Counted from the first letter of the stretch, positions 25,592 through 34,838 are shown. The stretch is DNA of 64,000 nucleotides from SIG575 sp045542485 (GCA_045542485.1 JAZQLC010000027.1:22199-86198); one strand, 5' to 3'. Translations and numbers: made by a program. Notes: generated from the sequence alone by a model not told the origin.

Positions 25592-27181
25592 TTATCTTTT
25601 AAGTCCGTCAACTAATTCAAAATGTTCTGTAAAAAAGCTCTGAGTCGCATCTGTACTTGTGCCGAGGCCGATTACTGTGCCGTGGTGACCTCTTTTCACA
25701 GGTGCCACATACCAGATACCTTTATCGAATTTTTCGTCCTCTTCCGTTGGGAAATCCATAAACTCCTCACCCAGAGGATATTTTGCAGAAACCACATTCA
25801 CAAGACCGTCATTTTCCTGCCAGGTCTCGTCAATGACGATTCCGCCGTCTGTTGTGCCCTTGTATGAGCCCATAGCAAGTGCTACGGGATAGAGAAGTGC
25901 GAACGTACCGCTTTCGGGTACCTGACCTTTAAGAAGTGAGCCTTCCTTTGTGGTCGAGTACGCATATGAGAAATAATATACATCCTCAACTGTTCTGATT
26001 GTTTTATTAAGTTCTGCTGCGCCGTCAGGTGACAGGTCATAAGCTGCGTGGTCCTTACCTGCTTTGGTAAAGGAAGAAATAACTGAGCTCACATCACTGA
26101 TATCGCCGTCAACTGCACCGATTCCGAAATGGTCAAGCTTGAAATCGTAAATTCCGCTGACGGGGTCTGAGATACCTGCCACACCGAAAACAAGCTTTGC
26201 AAGGAAGTTTGTTGTGTCGCCGAAGCCGAGAATACTTCCTGCATCGTTGATAATTTCAGTAAGTGATGAGCCGTTATGAGGTGCACAAAGAGCAGTTACA
26301 CTGAACACCCAATCACCTTTTCCGCCCTCAAACAGCGGCGATGTTTCGTCACCCGTTGCCTCCATTTCAGCTTCACTGCCATACTCAAGAAGAGATGTGA
26401 GAAGTCTCACTGTTGCACCACCGAAAGAGTGACCCACAAGGTTAATTTTGACTCTCTGACCACCATTTATTTTTTCGCCCCAGTTTTCAACAAGGGGTGT
26501 TTCAAATGTTTCGCCGAAACGCTCGTGACCGTGCTTTTCGGAATGCTCTTTACCGTAGTCAACCTGCGTTCCCGTAAGCTGTGCGTACAACTCACACGCT
26601 CTGTCCCAGGCACTGGAAACAGGTCCCACGCTGGGTGTGTGAACGGTGTAGCCCTGCTCAGTAAGATATGTTTTCAGGTCGCCTGTTGTAGCTCCCCAAT
26701 ATTTTGCACTGTCGTTGATTCCGTCGCCTTCGCCCCATCCGCCGAGACCGTGGACAAGAACGTAAGAATACTGAATTTTACCGCCGTTAAGCTCCCACCA
26801 CGCTTCTCTGAAGCCACCAAAATGGACGGGTACTGCGATGCAGGTCACAACAAGTGCCAGTGCAAGAACTGCAGCAATTATTTTAAGTACGGGTTTTTTC
26901 TTTTTCACTTTTCTTTCAACCTCACTTTCAGATATAAAAGCTTCTCTTTCTTCTTCTTTTTCTTCAACAATCGGTGTCACTTCTTCCCTATCCTTGAGAA
27001 GGTAATCTGTTGAAACACCAAAAAGCTCACTCATTGAAAGAATCTTTTCCGTGTCGGGAATACTTGCGCCTGATTCCCATTTCGAAACAGACTGTCTTGA
27101 TACACCTAATTTTTCTGCAAAGGCTTCCTGGGACAAGCCTTGCTCTTTTCTCATCTTTATAATCTTTTCAGAAATTGTCAT
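25592..27181 (-). CDS. XRE-type HTH domain fused through a membrane helix to an extracellular lipase
   Basis: The protein has 529 residues; two adjacent ATG codons follow AAGGAGG and the second has the better spacing. Residues ~1-60 are an XRE/HTH_3 DNA-binding domain (SQEAFAEKLGVSRQSVSKWE). An acidic linker and a Lys-rich stop-transfer segment precede one membrane helix (~98-117). The rest, from about residue 135, is an alpha/beta hydrolase of the staphylococcal/Bacillus lipase type: VLVHGLGGWG gives the oxyanion region and VGHSFGGATVR (~252-262) the nucleophile Ser. Acid and His candidates lie downstream (a His-rich RGHHGTV near 505). The DNA-binding domain would be cytoplasmic and the lipase outside, like a one-component membrane sensor. 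A palindrome upstream could be its own operator. Confidence 0.85.
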   Translation of the reverse strand: MTISEKIIKMRKEQGLSQEAFAEKLGVSRQSVSKWESGASIPDTEKILSMSELFGVSTDYLLKDREEVTPIVEEKEEEREAFISESEVERKVKKKKPVLKIIAAVLALALVVTCIAVPVHFGGFREAWWELNGGKIQYSYVLVHGLGGWGEGDGINDSAKYWGATTGDLKTYLTEQGYTVHTPSVGPVSSAWDRACELYAQLTGTQVDYGKEHSEKHGHERFGETFETPLVENWGEKINGGQRVKINLVGHSFGGATVRLLTSLLEYGSEAEMEATGDETSPLFEGGKGDWVFSVTALCAPHNGSSLTEIINDAGSILGFGDTTNFLAKLVFGVAGISDPVSGIYDFKLDHFGIGAVDGDISDVSSVISSFTKAGKDHAAYDLSPDGAAELNKTIRTVEDVYYFSYAYSTTKEGSLLKGQVPESGTFALLYPVALAMGSYKGTTDGGIVIDETWQENDGLVNVVSAKYPLGEEFMDFPTEEDEKFDKGIWYVAPVKRGHHGTVIGLGTSTDATQSFFTEHFELVDGLKR

Positions 27182-27239
27182 CATATGCCCTCCTTGCGTC
27201 TAATATAGCCTAAATACGGCAATATTTCTACCAATTCAG

Positions 27240-27281
27240 GTTTACATTTTTAAATTTTCCTATGTAAAGTAGAGTTTACAT
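27240..27281. promoter_or_regulatory. TTTACAT palindrome upstream of HTH-lipase gene
   Basis: ATGTAAA - GTAGAG - TTTACAT is a perfect inverted repeat at 27262-27281, with another GTTTACAT half site at 27240-27247. It lies 60-100 bases before an HTH gene. The core resembles the TGTAAAGT palindromes at 8536-8594. It is a candidate autoregulatory operator. Confidence 0.4.
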
Positions 27282-27321
27282 CACTTCTGCACTCTTATAA
27301 TAGCACTGCTCGTGCTTTCCG

Positions 27322-27834
27322 TCAACCGTTTTTATCTCTGTATTCTTCAGCAAAAGCAATCAGTTCATCGTCTATAAGAGCTTCTTTATTGAAGCTTTTT
27401 GTCCTGAGACAAAGAGTAGAAAAAAGCTGTTTATGTTTCAGGAAAAGCATTGAAACGGGAATGGGATTTGTATAGTTCTTAGTTGTGACAATCACTTTAT
27501 AGATACCTATCAAGGGAAGTTTTTTCGCCTCTATGCGAACAATACTTTCATAACTTACAGTTACGGAAAAGTTTTTGAGGCTGCCGAATGTGTGAAATCT
27601 GAAATTGTTGAATTTCACATATTCACCTAAGGTTTCAACTTTTTTGCTCCAGCTGTCCATAATATAAATCATCGTAAACCCCGGAGGCGTCACTATAAGA
27701 AAAATATCAAGGTCATTTTTTCCCATACTCTTTTCTTTGACAAAATCAGGAAAGAAAAAGAAAACAGCAAAGCTGATAGCTGAAAAGAAAATAAATAGCA
27801 TAATAAAAGCTACGGGGTTGTATCTGTGTTTCAT
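27322..27834 (-). CDS. Hypothetical membrane protein with two N-terminal helices
   Basis: Protein of 170 residues with two hydrophobic segments (~8-28 and ~43-58) followed by a soluble domain that alternates beta strands (FHTFGSLKNFSVTVSYESIV), somewhat like a bacterial PH domain. No family is recognised with confidence. The ATG overlaps the stop of the upstream hydrolase as ATGA, which indicates translational coupling and a joint function at the membrane. Confidence 0.7.
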   Translation of the reverse strand: MKHRYNPVAFIMLFIFFSAISFAVFFFFPDFVKEKSMGKNDLDIFLIVTPPGFTMIYIMDSWSKKVETLGEYVKFNNFRFHTFGSLKNFSVTVSYESIVRIEAKKLPLIGIYKVIVTTKNYTNPIPVSMLFLKHKQLFSTLCLRTKSFNKEALIDDELIAFAEEYRDKNG

Positions 27835-28556
27835 TTCAGAATCCTTTCCGCAATAATTTCTGCTGTCATTTCAATCTGACGGACATTTGTTATTTCTGCT
27901 TTGCCATCCCCCTCCTGCTCGCCGTACATACCAAAATAGGCGTGACATCCGCCGTCAATGATAACTTCAGTGAAATTCTCAGGGAGATTGGATTTACTCT
28001 CTTCGTACTTTTCACGATTCATTACCTTGTCATTACTGCCGTAAACAGAAACCACATCCAGAGCTGAGGATGATAAATTTTCCGCTGAATAAGAGCCGAG
28101 AAGAATAAGCCCGTCAAATTTGTCTGAATTATCCCCCAGATAAGATGCTGCCATAGAGCCGCCGAGGGAGTGACCGCCTATGTACCATTTTTTAATTTCC
28201 GGATATTTCTCTCTGATTCCGTCTGCTGCATTTACATCAAACACTGCAAGATTGAACGGCATTTCAACAAGCACACAGAGGATTCCCCTCTCTGCACAAG
28301 CTTTCATAAGAGGCTCATAAGAGGCAGACTCCACCTTGCCTCCCGGATAAAAAACAAATCCCGCTTGGGCTTTTTCAGGTATATATGAAACATACCGCTC
28401 TGATTTTTCCTTGACGATGTCCGTTTTTGTTTTCACACCTGCAAAAGCAGCCGTATCGGCTCTGTAATAGTCACTTACGTATATGCCCATGCTTCCGACA
28501 AGAACACCGATAAAAACAAGCAAAGATATTACTGTAACAATAAATTTCTTTTTCAC
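27831..28556 (-). CDS. Membrane-anchored or secreted alpha/beta hydrolase
   Basis: Protein of 241 residues starting with GTG after GAGAGG; upstream in-frame codons are not preceded by a binding site. A signal anchor spans ~4-26. GFVFYPGGKVESASY (~65-79) is the oxyanion loop, GGHSLGGSMAA (~123-133) the nucleophile elbow with Ser, and GGCHAYFGMYG (~204-214) carries the catalytic His. This pattern fits the small Abhydrolase_5-type esterases found outside the membrane in Gram-positives. Substrate unknown. A strong terminator separates it from the lipoprotein genes upstream. Confidence 0.82.
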   Translation of the reverse strand: MKKKFIVTVISLLVFIGVLVGSMGIYVSDYYRADTAAFAGVKTKTDIVKEKSERYVSYIPEKAQAGFVFYPGGKVESASYEPLMKACAERGILCVLVEMPFNLAVFDVNAADGIREKYPEIKKWYIGGHSLGGSMAASYLGDNSDKFDGLILLGSYSAENLSSSALDVVSVYGSNDKVMNREKYEESKSNLPENFTEVIIDGGCHAYFGMYGEQEGDGKAEITNVRQIEMTAEIIAERILK

Positions 28557-28583
28557 CAATAAACACCTCTCTTTAATGATAGC

Positions 28584-28627
28584 GAAAAAAATCTCTCTTA
28601 TCAACCATAAACTGAAAAGAGAGATTT
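28584..28627 (-). terminator. Terminator of the GH42/lipoprotein operon
   Basis: On the minus strand AAATCTCTCTT pairs with AAGAGAGATTT and continues into a T-run. It ends the transcript from the transporter promoter near 34820 (five genes). Confidence 0.8.
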
Positions 28628-28656
28628 GTTTTCGCAAAGGCTTACAGAAATCTGAG

Positions 28657-29106
28657 TTATGCTATACTACCCTTTACCTGAGAAGGCGTAACGGATTTGA
28701 TTGAAATTTTCTCATAACCCTCAGTCGATGTACACACATCTGTAAACATTTCCATATTGTTGCCCAACAGATCATTGACTTCAACCTCAATCTGTTTTGT
28801 CTTTGTCACTTCTCTGTCGGTACCCTCATAAAGGATGTAGGTTACCTGGAAAGTGATTACCACATCACGGAGTTTGTGAGAAGAGTTTTTCTTCGCCGCC
28901 GAAACATAAAACTGACCTTCAGTGATATACACTTTTTCTTCCGGCTTTTCATCAGTCTTTTCAACCACATCCACGCCGTAATCAATGTCAAAATAGTTTT
29001 CCAAATTTTCCGTTGTAAGGGTTGCGCCCGTTTCACCGCATGCCGTAAGAGCGAACACGAACGAAACGGCAATTAATGCACAGAGTATTTGTCTGAATAA
29101 CTTCAT
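28657..29106 (-). CDS. Small lipoprotein
   Basis: Lipoprotein of 149 residues: a hydrophobic signal ending in the lipobox LTAC (Cys at ~22), then about 125 residues of acidic, strand-rich sequence without a family that I recognise. The order of features (acidic linker, FYVSAAKKNSS, VVITFQVTYILYEG, IEVEV) parallels the preceding lipoprotein, and both could be FxLYD-like or NEAT-like beta domains. It is the last gene of the GH42 operon, 29 bases after the previous gene. Confidence 0.75.
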   Translation of the reverse strand: MKLFRQILCALIAVSFVFALTACGETGATLTTENLENYFDIDYGVDVVEKTDEKPEEKVYITEGQFYVSAAKKNSSHKLRDVVITFQVTYILYEGTDREVTKTKQIEVEVNDLLGNNMEMFTDVCTSTEGYEKISIKSVTPSQVKGSIA

Positions 29107-29135
29107 AAAAAATTATCCTTTCTTCATAAGATGAG

Positions 29136-29708
29136 TTACACAGGACGCACCCTGCCGGCTGCTGAAATAATTTCAACCGATACAACTGAAAAATCGGGTG
29201 AGTCTTTTTCTTCATATCCTCCGACATCATCTATAAGCTCATGATCATCAGTAAAACTACCTATACCAACACCCAATGAACCAACGGTTATTGTTATGTC
29301 CTCCGTCTTTTCAAGTATACCGTATTCGTACTTATCAATCGCATAGTTAACGCGAACTGTAATCTGAACATTTTCAAATATCACGCCGCTGACATTACTT
29401 GATGTGTTTATTGAAAAGTACGCATCTGTTTTATGTCTGTTCAACACTGATGTCTGGTAATCATACTTATTCTGTGTCAGATCACACTCAACATTAATGT
29501 ATCTTGAAGCGTTAGACGAATTGAGAACAATCCACGGCTCGGTAGGTGCTTCAGTGGTAGTCGGTGCCGCCGTAGTAGTTGGTGCTGCCGTTGTCTGAAC
29601 GATTTCCTGTGTTGTTGTTTCTTCAGTTCCGCCACCTGAACACGCAACGAGAAGAAACATCATACAAAAAGCCATAATTAACGCTGTAAAATATTTGATT
29701 TTATTCAT
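29136..29708 (-). CDS. Lipoprotein with Thr/Ala/Pro linker
   Basis: Lipoprotein of 190 residues with lipobox LVAC (Cys at ~23), a Thr-rich linker made of TTAAPTTT-type repeats (~30-56) and a beta-rich domain with AYFSINTSSNVSGVIFENVQ. The C-terminal half resembles the next lipoprotein in layout. No catalytic motif is visible. It lies 11 bases after the GH42 gene, so binding of galactosides or a surface-exposed accessory role is possible (inference from context only). Confidence 0.75.
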   Translation of the reverse strand: MNKIKYFTALIMAFCMMFLLVACSGGGTEETTTQEIVQTTAAPTTTAAPTTTEAPTEPWIVLNSSNASRYINVECDLTQNKYDYQTSVLNRHKTDAYFSINTSSNVSGVIFENVQITVRVNYAIDKYEYGILEKTEDITITVGSLGVGIGSFTDDHELIDDVGGYEEKDSPDFSVVSVEIISAAGRVRPV

Positions 29709-29719
29709 AGTAACATCTC

Positions 29720-31711
29720 CTATTTAATAACTGCATATCCGCATACGGGAAGTTTCAATTCACCGCTGATTTTTTCATTTTTAATCACATCTGTGTATTC
29801 TCTGTCAAGGATAACTGTCCTCTCTTCGTCTGAGAAATTCATTACGAAAACAAGGTCTCCCCTCTTTCTCAGATAAACGCCCGGTGAAAGCTTTATGTCC
29901 GCATCGGGGGCGATTTCAAACTGACTGAGGAAATCCTCTGCAAAGTCATCATCATTCCTGAATGCAACATAATAAGCCTTACCCTTGCCGTATGAATTCA
30001 CCGTAACAGCAGGGAAACCTGCATAGAAATCTTCCTCGTATTTACCAAGTGTTTCCGCTTCGTTTGCGTGAATTATGTCACAAACGTGGACAACATCATA
30101 TTTTTTGCCGTTGTAGACAACTGAGTTTTTCATCCCCTCGGGAAGCGCGTCCGTTTCTTCGTTCCAGATACCGAAAACCTTTTTGAGATTATTTGCCGGG
30201 AAACCGCCGAGGAAACACAAATCATCCTTATCCACAAGTCCGAAAAGGTATGTAGTGATGAATGTGCCGCCATTTTCTACATATTCTTCAATACGCTTAT
30301 CGACACCGTCCTTGAGCATATACAGGAAAGGCGCCACAATCAGGTCGTACTTTGAGAAATCATCATCAACTGAAATCAGGTCAACGCAGACACCTTTTTC
30401 CATAAAGGGGCGATACCACTTTTTGCATTCTTCAAGATATTTTCTGTTGATGTTGTTGAAGCCGCAGAAGTGCTTCACTGCCCAGATATTTTCCCAATCA
30501 TAAATCACGGCAACCTTTGCGGAAGAATATTTGCCCACAACTGAGCTGAGTTTTTCAAGTCTTTCGCCGAGCCTTGAAACATCTCTGCAAACTCTTGTGT
30601 TTTCGTGACCACAATGATCAACAACCGCACCGTGATATTTCTCGTGTCCGCCACGGCCTTTTCGCCACTGGAAATACTGCACACTGTCCGCACCGTGGGC
30701 AACCGCCTGAATTGATGCCAGTTCCTGCATACCCGGTTTCGGCAGTTTACATACATCGTGCCAGTTAACCTGCGACGGTGTGCTTTCCATCAGGAAGAAT
30801 GGCTGACCGTTTTTCATTGAACGGAAAAGGTCGTGATAAAAAGCCGCCTCAAGTGCTTCTTCTGTATTTCTGCCCTTATCCCAATGAGGATAATTATCCC
30901 ACGAAACCAGGTCCATTTTCTTTGCAAGTTCCTGATAATTTATTCCGTCACGCATTCTCATAAGGTTTGTTGTAACGGGGATATGAGGTGTTATTTCGCG
31001 AAGCGGTGCAATCTCATTTTCGAAGAAAGAAATGTGACTGTCGGAAACAAATCTTTCCCAACAAATCTGCATAGCGGAAATATGATTTTCACCTCTGTAT
31101 TTGGGAGAATTAATCTGTGACCAGTCTGTTATTGTGTGACTCCAGAATCCGTTCCACCACTTGAAATTAAGCTCATCAAGGCTATTGTCATAATACTTTT
31201 TCAGCCACTCTCTGAAAGCCTCCTGACAAAGCTCACAACGACACGCTCCGCTGTATTCATTTGAAATGTGCCACATTTTCACAGCAGGATGGTTCTTATA
31301 TCTTTCAGCAAGTCTGCGGTTGATATTTTTTACCTTTTCTCTGTACACGGGTGATGTCAGACAGTGGTTGTGCCTTACGCCGTATTCATTTCTGATACCG
31401 TTTTCTTCCACACGCAAAACCTCAGGATATTTCTGTGCAAGCCAGGCAGGTCTCGCTCCCGACGGAGTTGCAAGAATTGCATCAACGCCGTTTTCGTGAA
31501 GCTTATCGAGAATTTTGTCGAGCCACTCAAAGTTATAAACGCCCTCTTCAGGCTCAAGCGTCGCCCAGGAAAAAATGCCCACTGTCGCACTGTTGATATG
31601 TGCAAGATTCATCAGGCGCATATCCTCATCCCATATTTCGGGAGTTCTTATCCACTGATCAGGATTATAGTCCCCACCGTGGACAATATGTTCAAAAAAT
31701 TTCTTTTCCAT
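29720..31711 (-). CDS. GH42 beta-galactosidase
   Basis: Glycosidase of 663 residues, the usual GH42 length. The start is the ATG eight bases after GGAG, seven codons inside the open frame. HGGDYNPDQW (~11-20) is the family opening, WHISNEYSGACRCELC (~143-158) contains the acid/base Glu and the zinc-type cysteines of GH42, and FFLMESTPSQVNW (~304-316) contains the nucleophile Glu. The C-terminal part is the trimerisation and beta-galactosidase C domain. There is no signal peptide, so it splits galactosides after uptake, in keeping with the permease encoded two genes upstream. Confidence 0.93.
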   Translation of the reverse strand: MEKKFFEHIVHGGDYNPDQWIRTPEIWDEDMRLMNLAHINSATVGIFSWATLEPEEGVYNFEWLDKILDKLHENGVDAILATPSGARPAWLAQKYPEVLRVEENGIRNEYGVRHNHCLTSPVYREKVKNINRRLAERYKNHPAVKMWHISNEYSGACRCELCQEAFREWLKKYYDNSLDELNFKWWNGFWSHTITDWSQINSPKYRGENHISAMQICWERFVSDSHISFFENEIAPLREITPHIPVTTNLMRMRDGINYQELAKKMDLVSWDNYPHWDKGRNTEEALEAAFYHDLFRSMKNGQPFFLMESTPSQVNWHDVCKLPKPGMQELASIQAVAHGADSVQYFQWRKGRGGHEKYHGAVVDHCGHENTRVCRDVSRLGERLEKLSSVVGKYSSAKVAVIYDWENIWAVKHFCGFNNINRKYLEECKKWYRPFMEKGVCVDLISVDDDFSKYDLIVAPFLYMLKDGVDKRIEEYVENGGTFITTYLFGLVDKDDLCFLGGFPANNLKKVFGIWNEETDALPEGMKNSVVYNGKKYDVVHVCDIIHANEAETLGKYEEDFYAGFPAVTVNSYGKGKAYYVAFRNDDDFAEDFLSQFEIAPDADIKLSPGVYLRKRGDLVFVMNFSDEERTVILDREYTDVIKNEKISGELKLPVCGYAVIK

Positions 31712-31732
31712 ACACTTTTCTCCATATAGCAT

Positions 31733-31759
31733 TCAGCGACCGGCAGAGCCGATCGCCGA
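31733..31759 (-). promoter_or_regulatory. Intercistronic mRNA hairpin between LRR and GH42 genes
   Basis: On the minus strand TCGGCGATCGGC pairs over twelve positions with GCCGGTCGCTGA around a three-base loop, using two G-U pairs that would be mismatches on the other strand. It is not followed by a U-run, so it is more likely a processing or stability element within the operon transcript than a terminator. Confidence 0.5.
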
Positions 31760-31763
31760 CTGA

Positions 31764-32984
31764 TCATTTTTCTCTCTGTGCAGAATAAGCAACATCAATA
31801 GTCTTCTTGAAAAGGAGATAATCGTACTTGGGAAGCCAATCGTCACCTACTGTTGTTTTTGCTGTAAAATCGCCTGACGAAAGAGCCACATTGACTACTG
31901 AAACGCCCTTGAGTTCGCCGTCTTCTTTATAAACAGTGTCCCAGAAAGCGTGGTGACCGATGTGTGTCACACTCGCCGGAATGTAAACATATGTCAGCGC
32001 CTGATTGTAGCTGAATGCGTCAGAGCCAATGTATTCAAGACCCTCAGGAAGTGAAACATAAACTTCACCAAGTGCTTCTTCTGTTGTGAAATGAGTATCT
32101 GTGACATCATCTGCCTTATAAGAAGAAATATTGTAAAGTGAGGGTGTTGTGCTCCACTGGTCTACACGCTCGTGAAGTTTGAACACTGCAAGAGTTTCGA
32201 TTGTCTTCAGCCCCTCAGGGAGATAGATTGCTCGGAGATTTGCATAATTGAAGCACATCTCATCAAGCTTTACAACTGAAGAAGGAACAACATATGTCTG
32301 GACATCTCTTTCGTATTCGGAGGTAACCTCATCTTTGTAAAGCTCCCTCTCATAGCCGTATTTCTGTCTTAAATATTCATCGTGGTCGCAGGGATAACAG
32401 AGAATTGCTGTTTTGTCCTTATTGTAAAGAACACCGTCAACATCGCAGTAGTTGGGGTTGTTTTCGTCAACCTCAATTGTCTGCAGAGCCCAGCAGGAAT
32501 AAAATGCTTTTGTGTCAATAAACTCTACATTTGCACCGATTTTTATCGTCTTGATTTTATCGTCACAGTTAAGTGTGAATTTTCTCACTGACACGATGGG
32601 CTTTGATTCATCCTTGACAATTCTGAAGTTTGTTGCAGGGTCGTTGTTTCCCGCGATATATTCCACATCTGAAACATAGTCGATTTCCAGAGAATCGATG
32701 TAACCCGTGTTACTGAATTTTGAAAATTCATATCCGTTTTCAATTTCGGTATATTCGAAAGTATCATTCTGCAGTGCCAGAACACTGAAGTAAATTGAAA
32801 GGGACACAGATACAAGAATCACAAGCACAAAAATGATTTTTTTGAGTGTGTAATTCTTTATGGGTTTGCCTATATGAGGTTCTGCAAGACCGGGGACCTG
32901 AAAAGTCCATATCTCGTTTTCGGGAATGTCGAAATTAATAGGTTCTTCAGCCTGTAAGTTAGATTTTTTCTCTTTTTTACTCAT
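31764..32984 (-). CDS. Single-pass membrane LRR_5 (BspA-like) protein, copy 1
   Basis: Protein of 406 residues with a cytoplasmic tail of ~48 residues, one membrane helix (~49-72, ends SLSIYFSVL) and an outer domain with BspA/LRR_5 repeats such as IKIGANVEFIDTKAFYSCWALQTI (spans ~147-170, quoted in part) and LPEGLEYIGSDAF. A related protein stands beside the second transporter (54627-55700): both share the LSxYFS membrane end, a GY..xxF linker, V-DGVLY-K, Y-P-H, and a final NWLP/DWLPK tail. It lies 12 bases after the transporter gene. Because the pair is conserved twice, an accessory or substrate-presenting role for the permease is inferred. Confidence 0.8.
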   Translation of the reverse strand: MSKKEKKSNLQAEEPINFDIPENEIWTFQVPGLAEPHIGKPIKNYTLKKIIFVLVILVSVSLSIYFSVLALQNDTFEYTEIENGYEFSKFSNTGYIDSLEIDYVSDVEYIAGNNDPATNFRIVKDESKPIVSVRKFTLNCDDKIKTIKIGANVEFIDTKAFYSCWALQTIEVDENNPNYCDVDGVLYNKDKTAILCYPCDHDEYLRQKYGYERELYKDEVTSEYERDVQTYVVPSSVVKLDEMCFNYANLRAIYLPEGLKTIETLAVFKLHERVDQWSTTPSLYNISSYKADDVTDTHFTTEEALGEVYVSLPEGLEYIGSDAFSYNQALTYVYIPASVTHIGHHAFWDTVYKEDGELKGVSVVNVALSSGDFTAKTTVGDDWLPKYDYLLFKKTIDVAYSAQREK

Positions 32985-32996
32985 ATCAGCACCCCC

Positions 32997-34763
32997 TTAA
33001 CCCTTGTAGCTGCCGGCAGTAGACTTGCCCTCTTCAGCTGCCTTTTGTTCGGTAACATCTGCACGGCGTTTGAGCACTTCCATAACCATATTCTGTTTCT
33101 TTGAATCATAGTCCCAGAAAAGATAGGGAATCGTCATAAGGAAGAAACCGATTGTATCAATAATAATGGGAACAACAACGATGTTTCTTCGTGAGCCGTC
33201 GAAGAAGAGAATTTCCCAGTTACTGTTCAAGCCGTATTTAAGCAGGAAAATCGGAATAATAAGACCGATAAATGATGTGATAGGACCGGTGAACCATCCG
33301 AAGATACCTGCAAAGCTTTCAAGTCTTTCACCTGAGAGATACATCTGATAGTCACCGATACGGATATTCATATCGTGACCCGCAGTTGTGGGAACAGTTT
33401 TTGTCATCTCCATAAAGAAGAGTACAACAACACAGATTGTACCGCAAAGGGCAAGGTTGTCACCTAATGTCCACATAGCAACGGCAATAATCGCATTACC
33501 GATTGCACGGCTGAGCTGATAGAATACCATAATCTGTTTGTATGAGAATCTCTTGAGGAAATAGGGTGAAAGCAAATCGGGCGGTGTACCCGCAAAGGAG
33601 ATAAGCGCAACAAGCAGACTGTACGGAAGACCGCTCAGACGGAATGTATAGAAATACAGAATCGTCGCAAAGGGCAGCATACCGTTGCCGAGAGCATCTA
33701 TAAGCCCTACCACGGTATTAATAAGCAGGTACTTATTTTTCAGCACACCGAACATACCGTCCCAGAATTTAATCTGTACCTTCTTCTCAATAGGCGGCTG
33801 TGGCATTCTCTCTTTGATTCGCCCTGCAAAATACATTGTGAATGCTGCTGAAGCACAGAAAGTAATTGGAATTACCCATCTGTAAAAATTGATATCTGCC
33901 CATTCGTGACGGAGTGAACCGACGATTGCAGGGAGAATAATTGCAAGAATTGAGTTGAAGATGTGTGAAATTTTAATGGGATAACTGCGCACAAGAATTC
34001 TTTCCTGAAGGTTAGGGCTGATAACCTTTGTGCACTGCTCAAGGTTATTTGCGAAACCGAATACGCCGTAAATTGCAAAAAGAAGGTTTGCAGCCCACAC
34101 ACGGGTGGGTGTGTCGGCAATACTGTAAATGGGGAGCCAACCCATAAGGATGACCATAATACATTTGGGAATAACATCTGAATAAAGTGAATACTTATAT
34201 CTGCCGTATTTAGGAAGAAGCTTCTTACGCCAGAAGATGTTACGGGCACCGACCCATCCGGAATACAGGAAATGAGTACCGAACGTCTTGAAACACGCCT
34301 TGGCGTTCATTCCCTCAAAACTGTTGAGAATCGTTATAAACGACCCCGATTGGTCAAATAGCAGCGAATAGTCAAAAACAATGGTGGAAATACCGAAAAG
34401 CATCATACCGATATAGACACCGTAAAGTGTTCTCTCTGTCTTTTTCGGCAGGAAACCAAGGTTATCACATACATACCACCAGATAAGGGCTGTGATATAA
34501 CCGAGAGGCATATTCAGAAGTCCGATAACGGAGAATGTAAGATAAGGTAATTTGTAATGGTGCATAATGAGGAAACAGCTTGACCAGAAGCCTATGTACT
34601 CAAGTGTTTTCGCACCTGTGTAGTTTGCACCTACACCAAGAACAACATCCTTGTACTCCTTGTAAGGAACATACTTACCCTCACCGGGAGTGTTCCAATG
34701 CGTTTTGATTTCGGTGGCAAAGTCTTTTACCTTGCCGATGAGTGCATCTGTTCTTTCACTCAT
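32997..34763 (-). CDS. GPH/MFS-like sugar transporter, copy 1
   Basis: Integral membrane protein of 588 residues, starting at the ATG eleven bases after GGAGG. About twelve hydrophobic helices are visible. NIRIGDYQMYLSGERLESF (~485-503) resembles the DYQ/ERxE loop of GPH (melibiose-type) symporters, and the ends are long and charged. An early segment reads WNTPGEGKYVPYKEY, closely matched in the second copy. The downstream GH42 gene points to a galactoside substrate (inference). The promoter is covered by a perfect inverted repeat, so this operon is likely substrate-controlled by a local or distant repressor. Confidence 0.8.
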   Translation of the reverse strand: MSERTDALIGKVKDFATEIKTHWNTPGEGKYVPYKEYKDVVLGVGANYTGAKTLEYIGFWSSCFLIMHHYKLPYLTFSVIGLLNMPLGYITALIWWYVCDNLGFLPKKTERTLYGVYIGMMLFGISTIVFDYSLLFDQSGSFITILNSFEGMNAKACFKTFGTHFLYSGWVGARNIFWRKKLLPKYGRYKYSLYSDVIPKCIMVILMGWLPIYSIADTPTRVWAANLLFAIYGVFGFANNLEQCTKVISPNLQERILVRSYPIKISHIFNSILAIILPAIVGSLRHEWADINFYRWVIPITFCASAAFTMYFAGRIKERMPQPPIEKKVQIKFWDGMFGVLKNKYLLINTVVGLIDALGNGMLPFATILYFYTFRLSGLPYSLLVALISFAGTPPDLLSPYFLKRFSYKQIMVFYQLSRAIGNAIIAVAMWTLGDNLALCGTICVVVLFFMEMTKTVPTTAGHDMNIRIGDYQMYLSGERLESFAGIFGWFTGPITSFIGLIIPIFLLKYGLNSNWEILFFDGSRRNIVVVPIIIDTIGFFLMTIPYLFWDYDSKKQNMVMEVLKRRADVTEQKAAEEGKSTAGSYKG

Positions 34764-34804
34764 ATATATACCGACCTCCTTTTCATAATTAATTTTAATT
34801 ATCC

Positions 34805-34838
34805 TTGTTATTTTAGCATATATCCATAAAAATAACAA
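34805..34838 (-). promoter_or_regulatory. Promoter overlapped by a 10-bp inverted repeat operator
   Basis: The minus strand shows TTGTTA (34833-34838), 17 bases, TAAAAT (34810-34815). The same segment forms a perfect inverted repeat with arms TTGTTATTTT / AAAATAACAA and a 14-base spacer, covering both promoter boxes. A repressor bound here would block polymerase. Confidence 0.6.

Noticed and set aside
26276..27013. 245-codon plus-strand frame opposite the HTH-lipase gene
   Set aside because: Lies wholly inside a gene with clear domains, has no ribosome binding site and an implausible Cys/Phe-rich composition.
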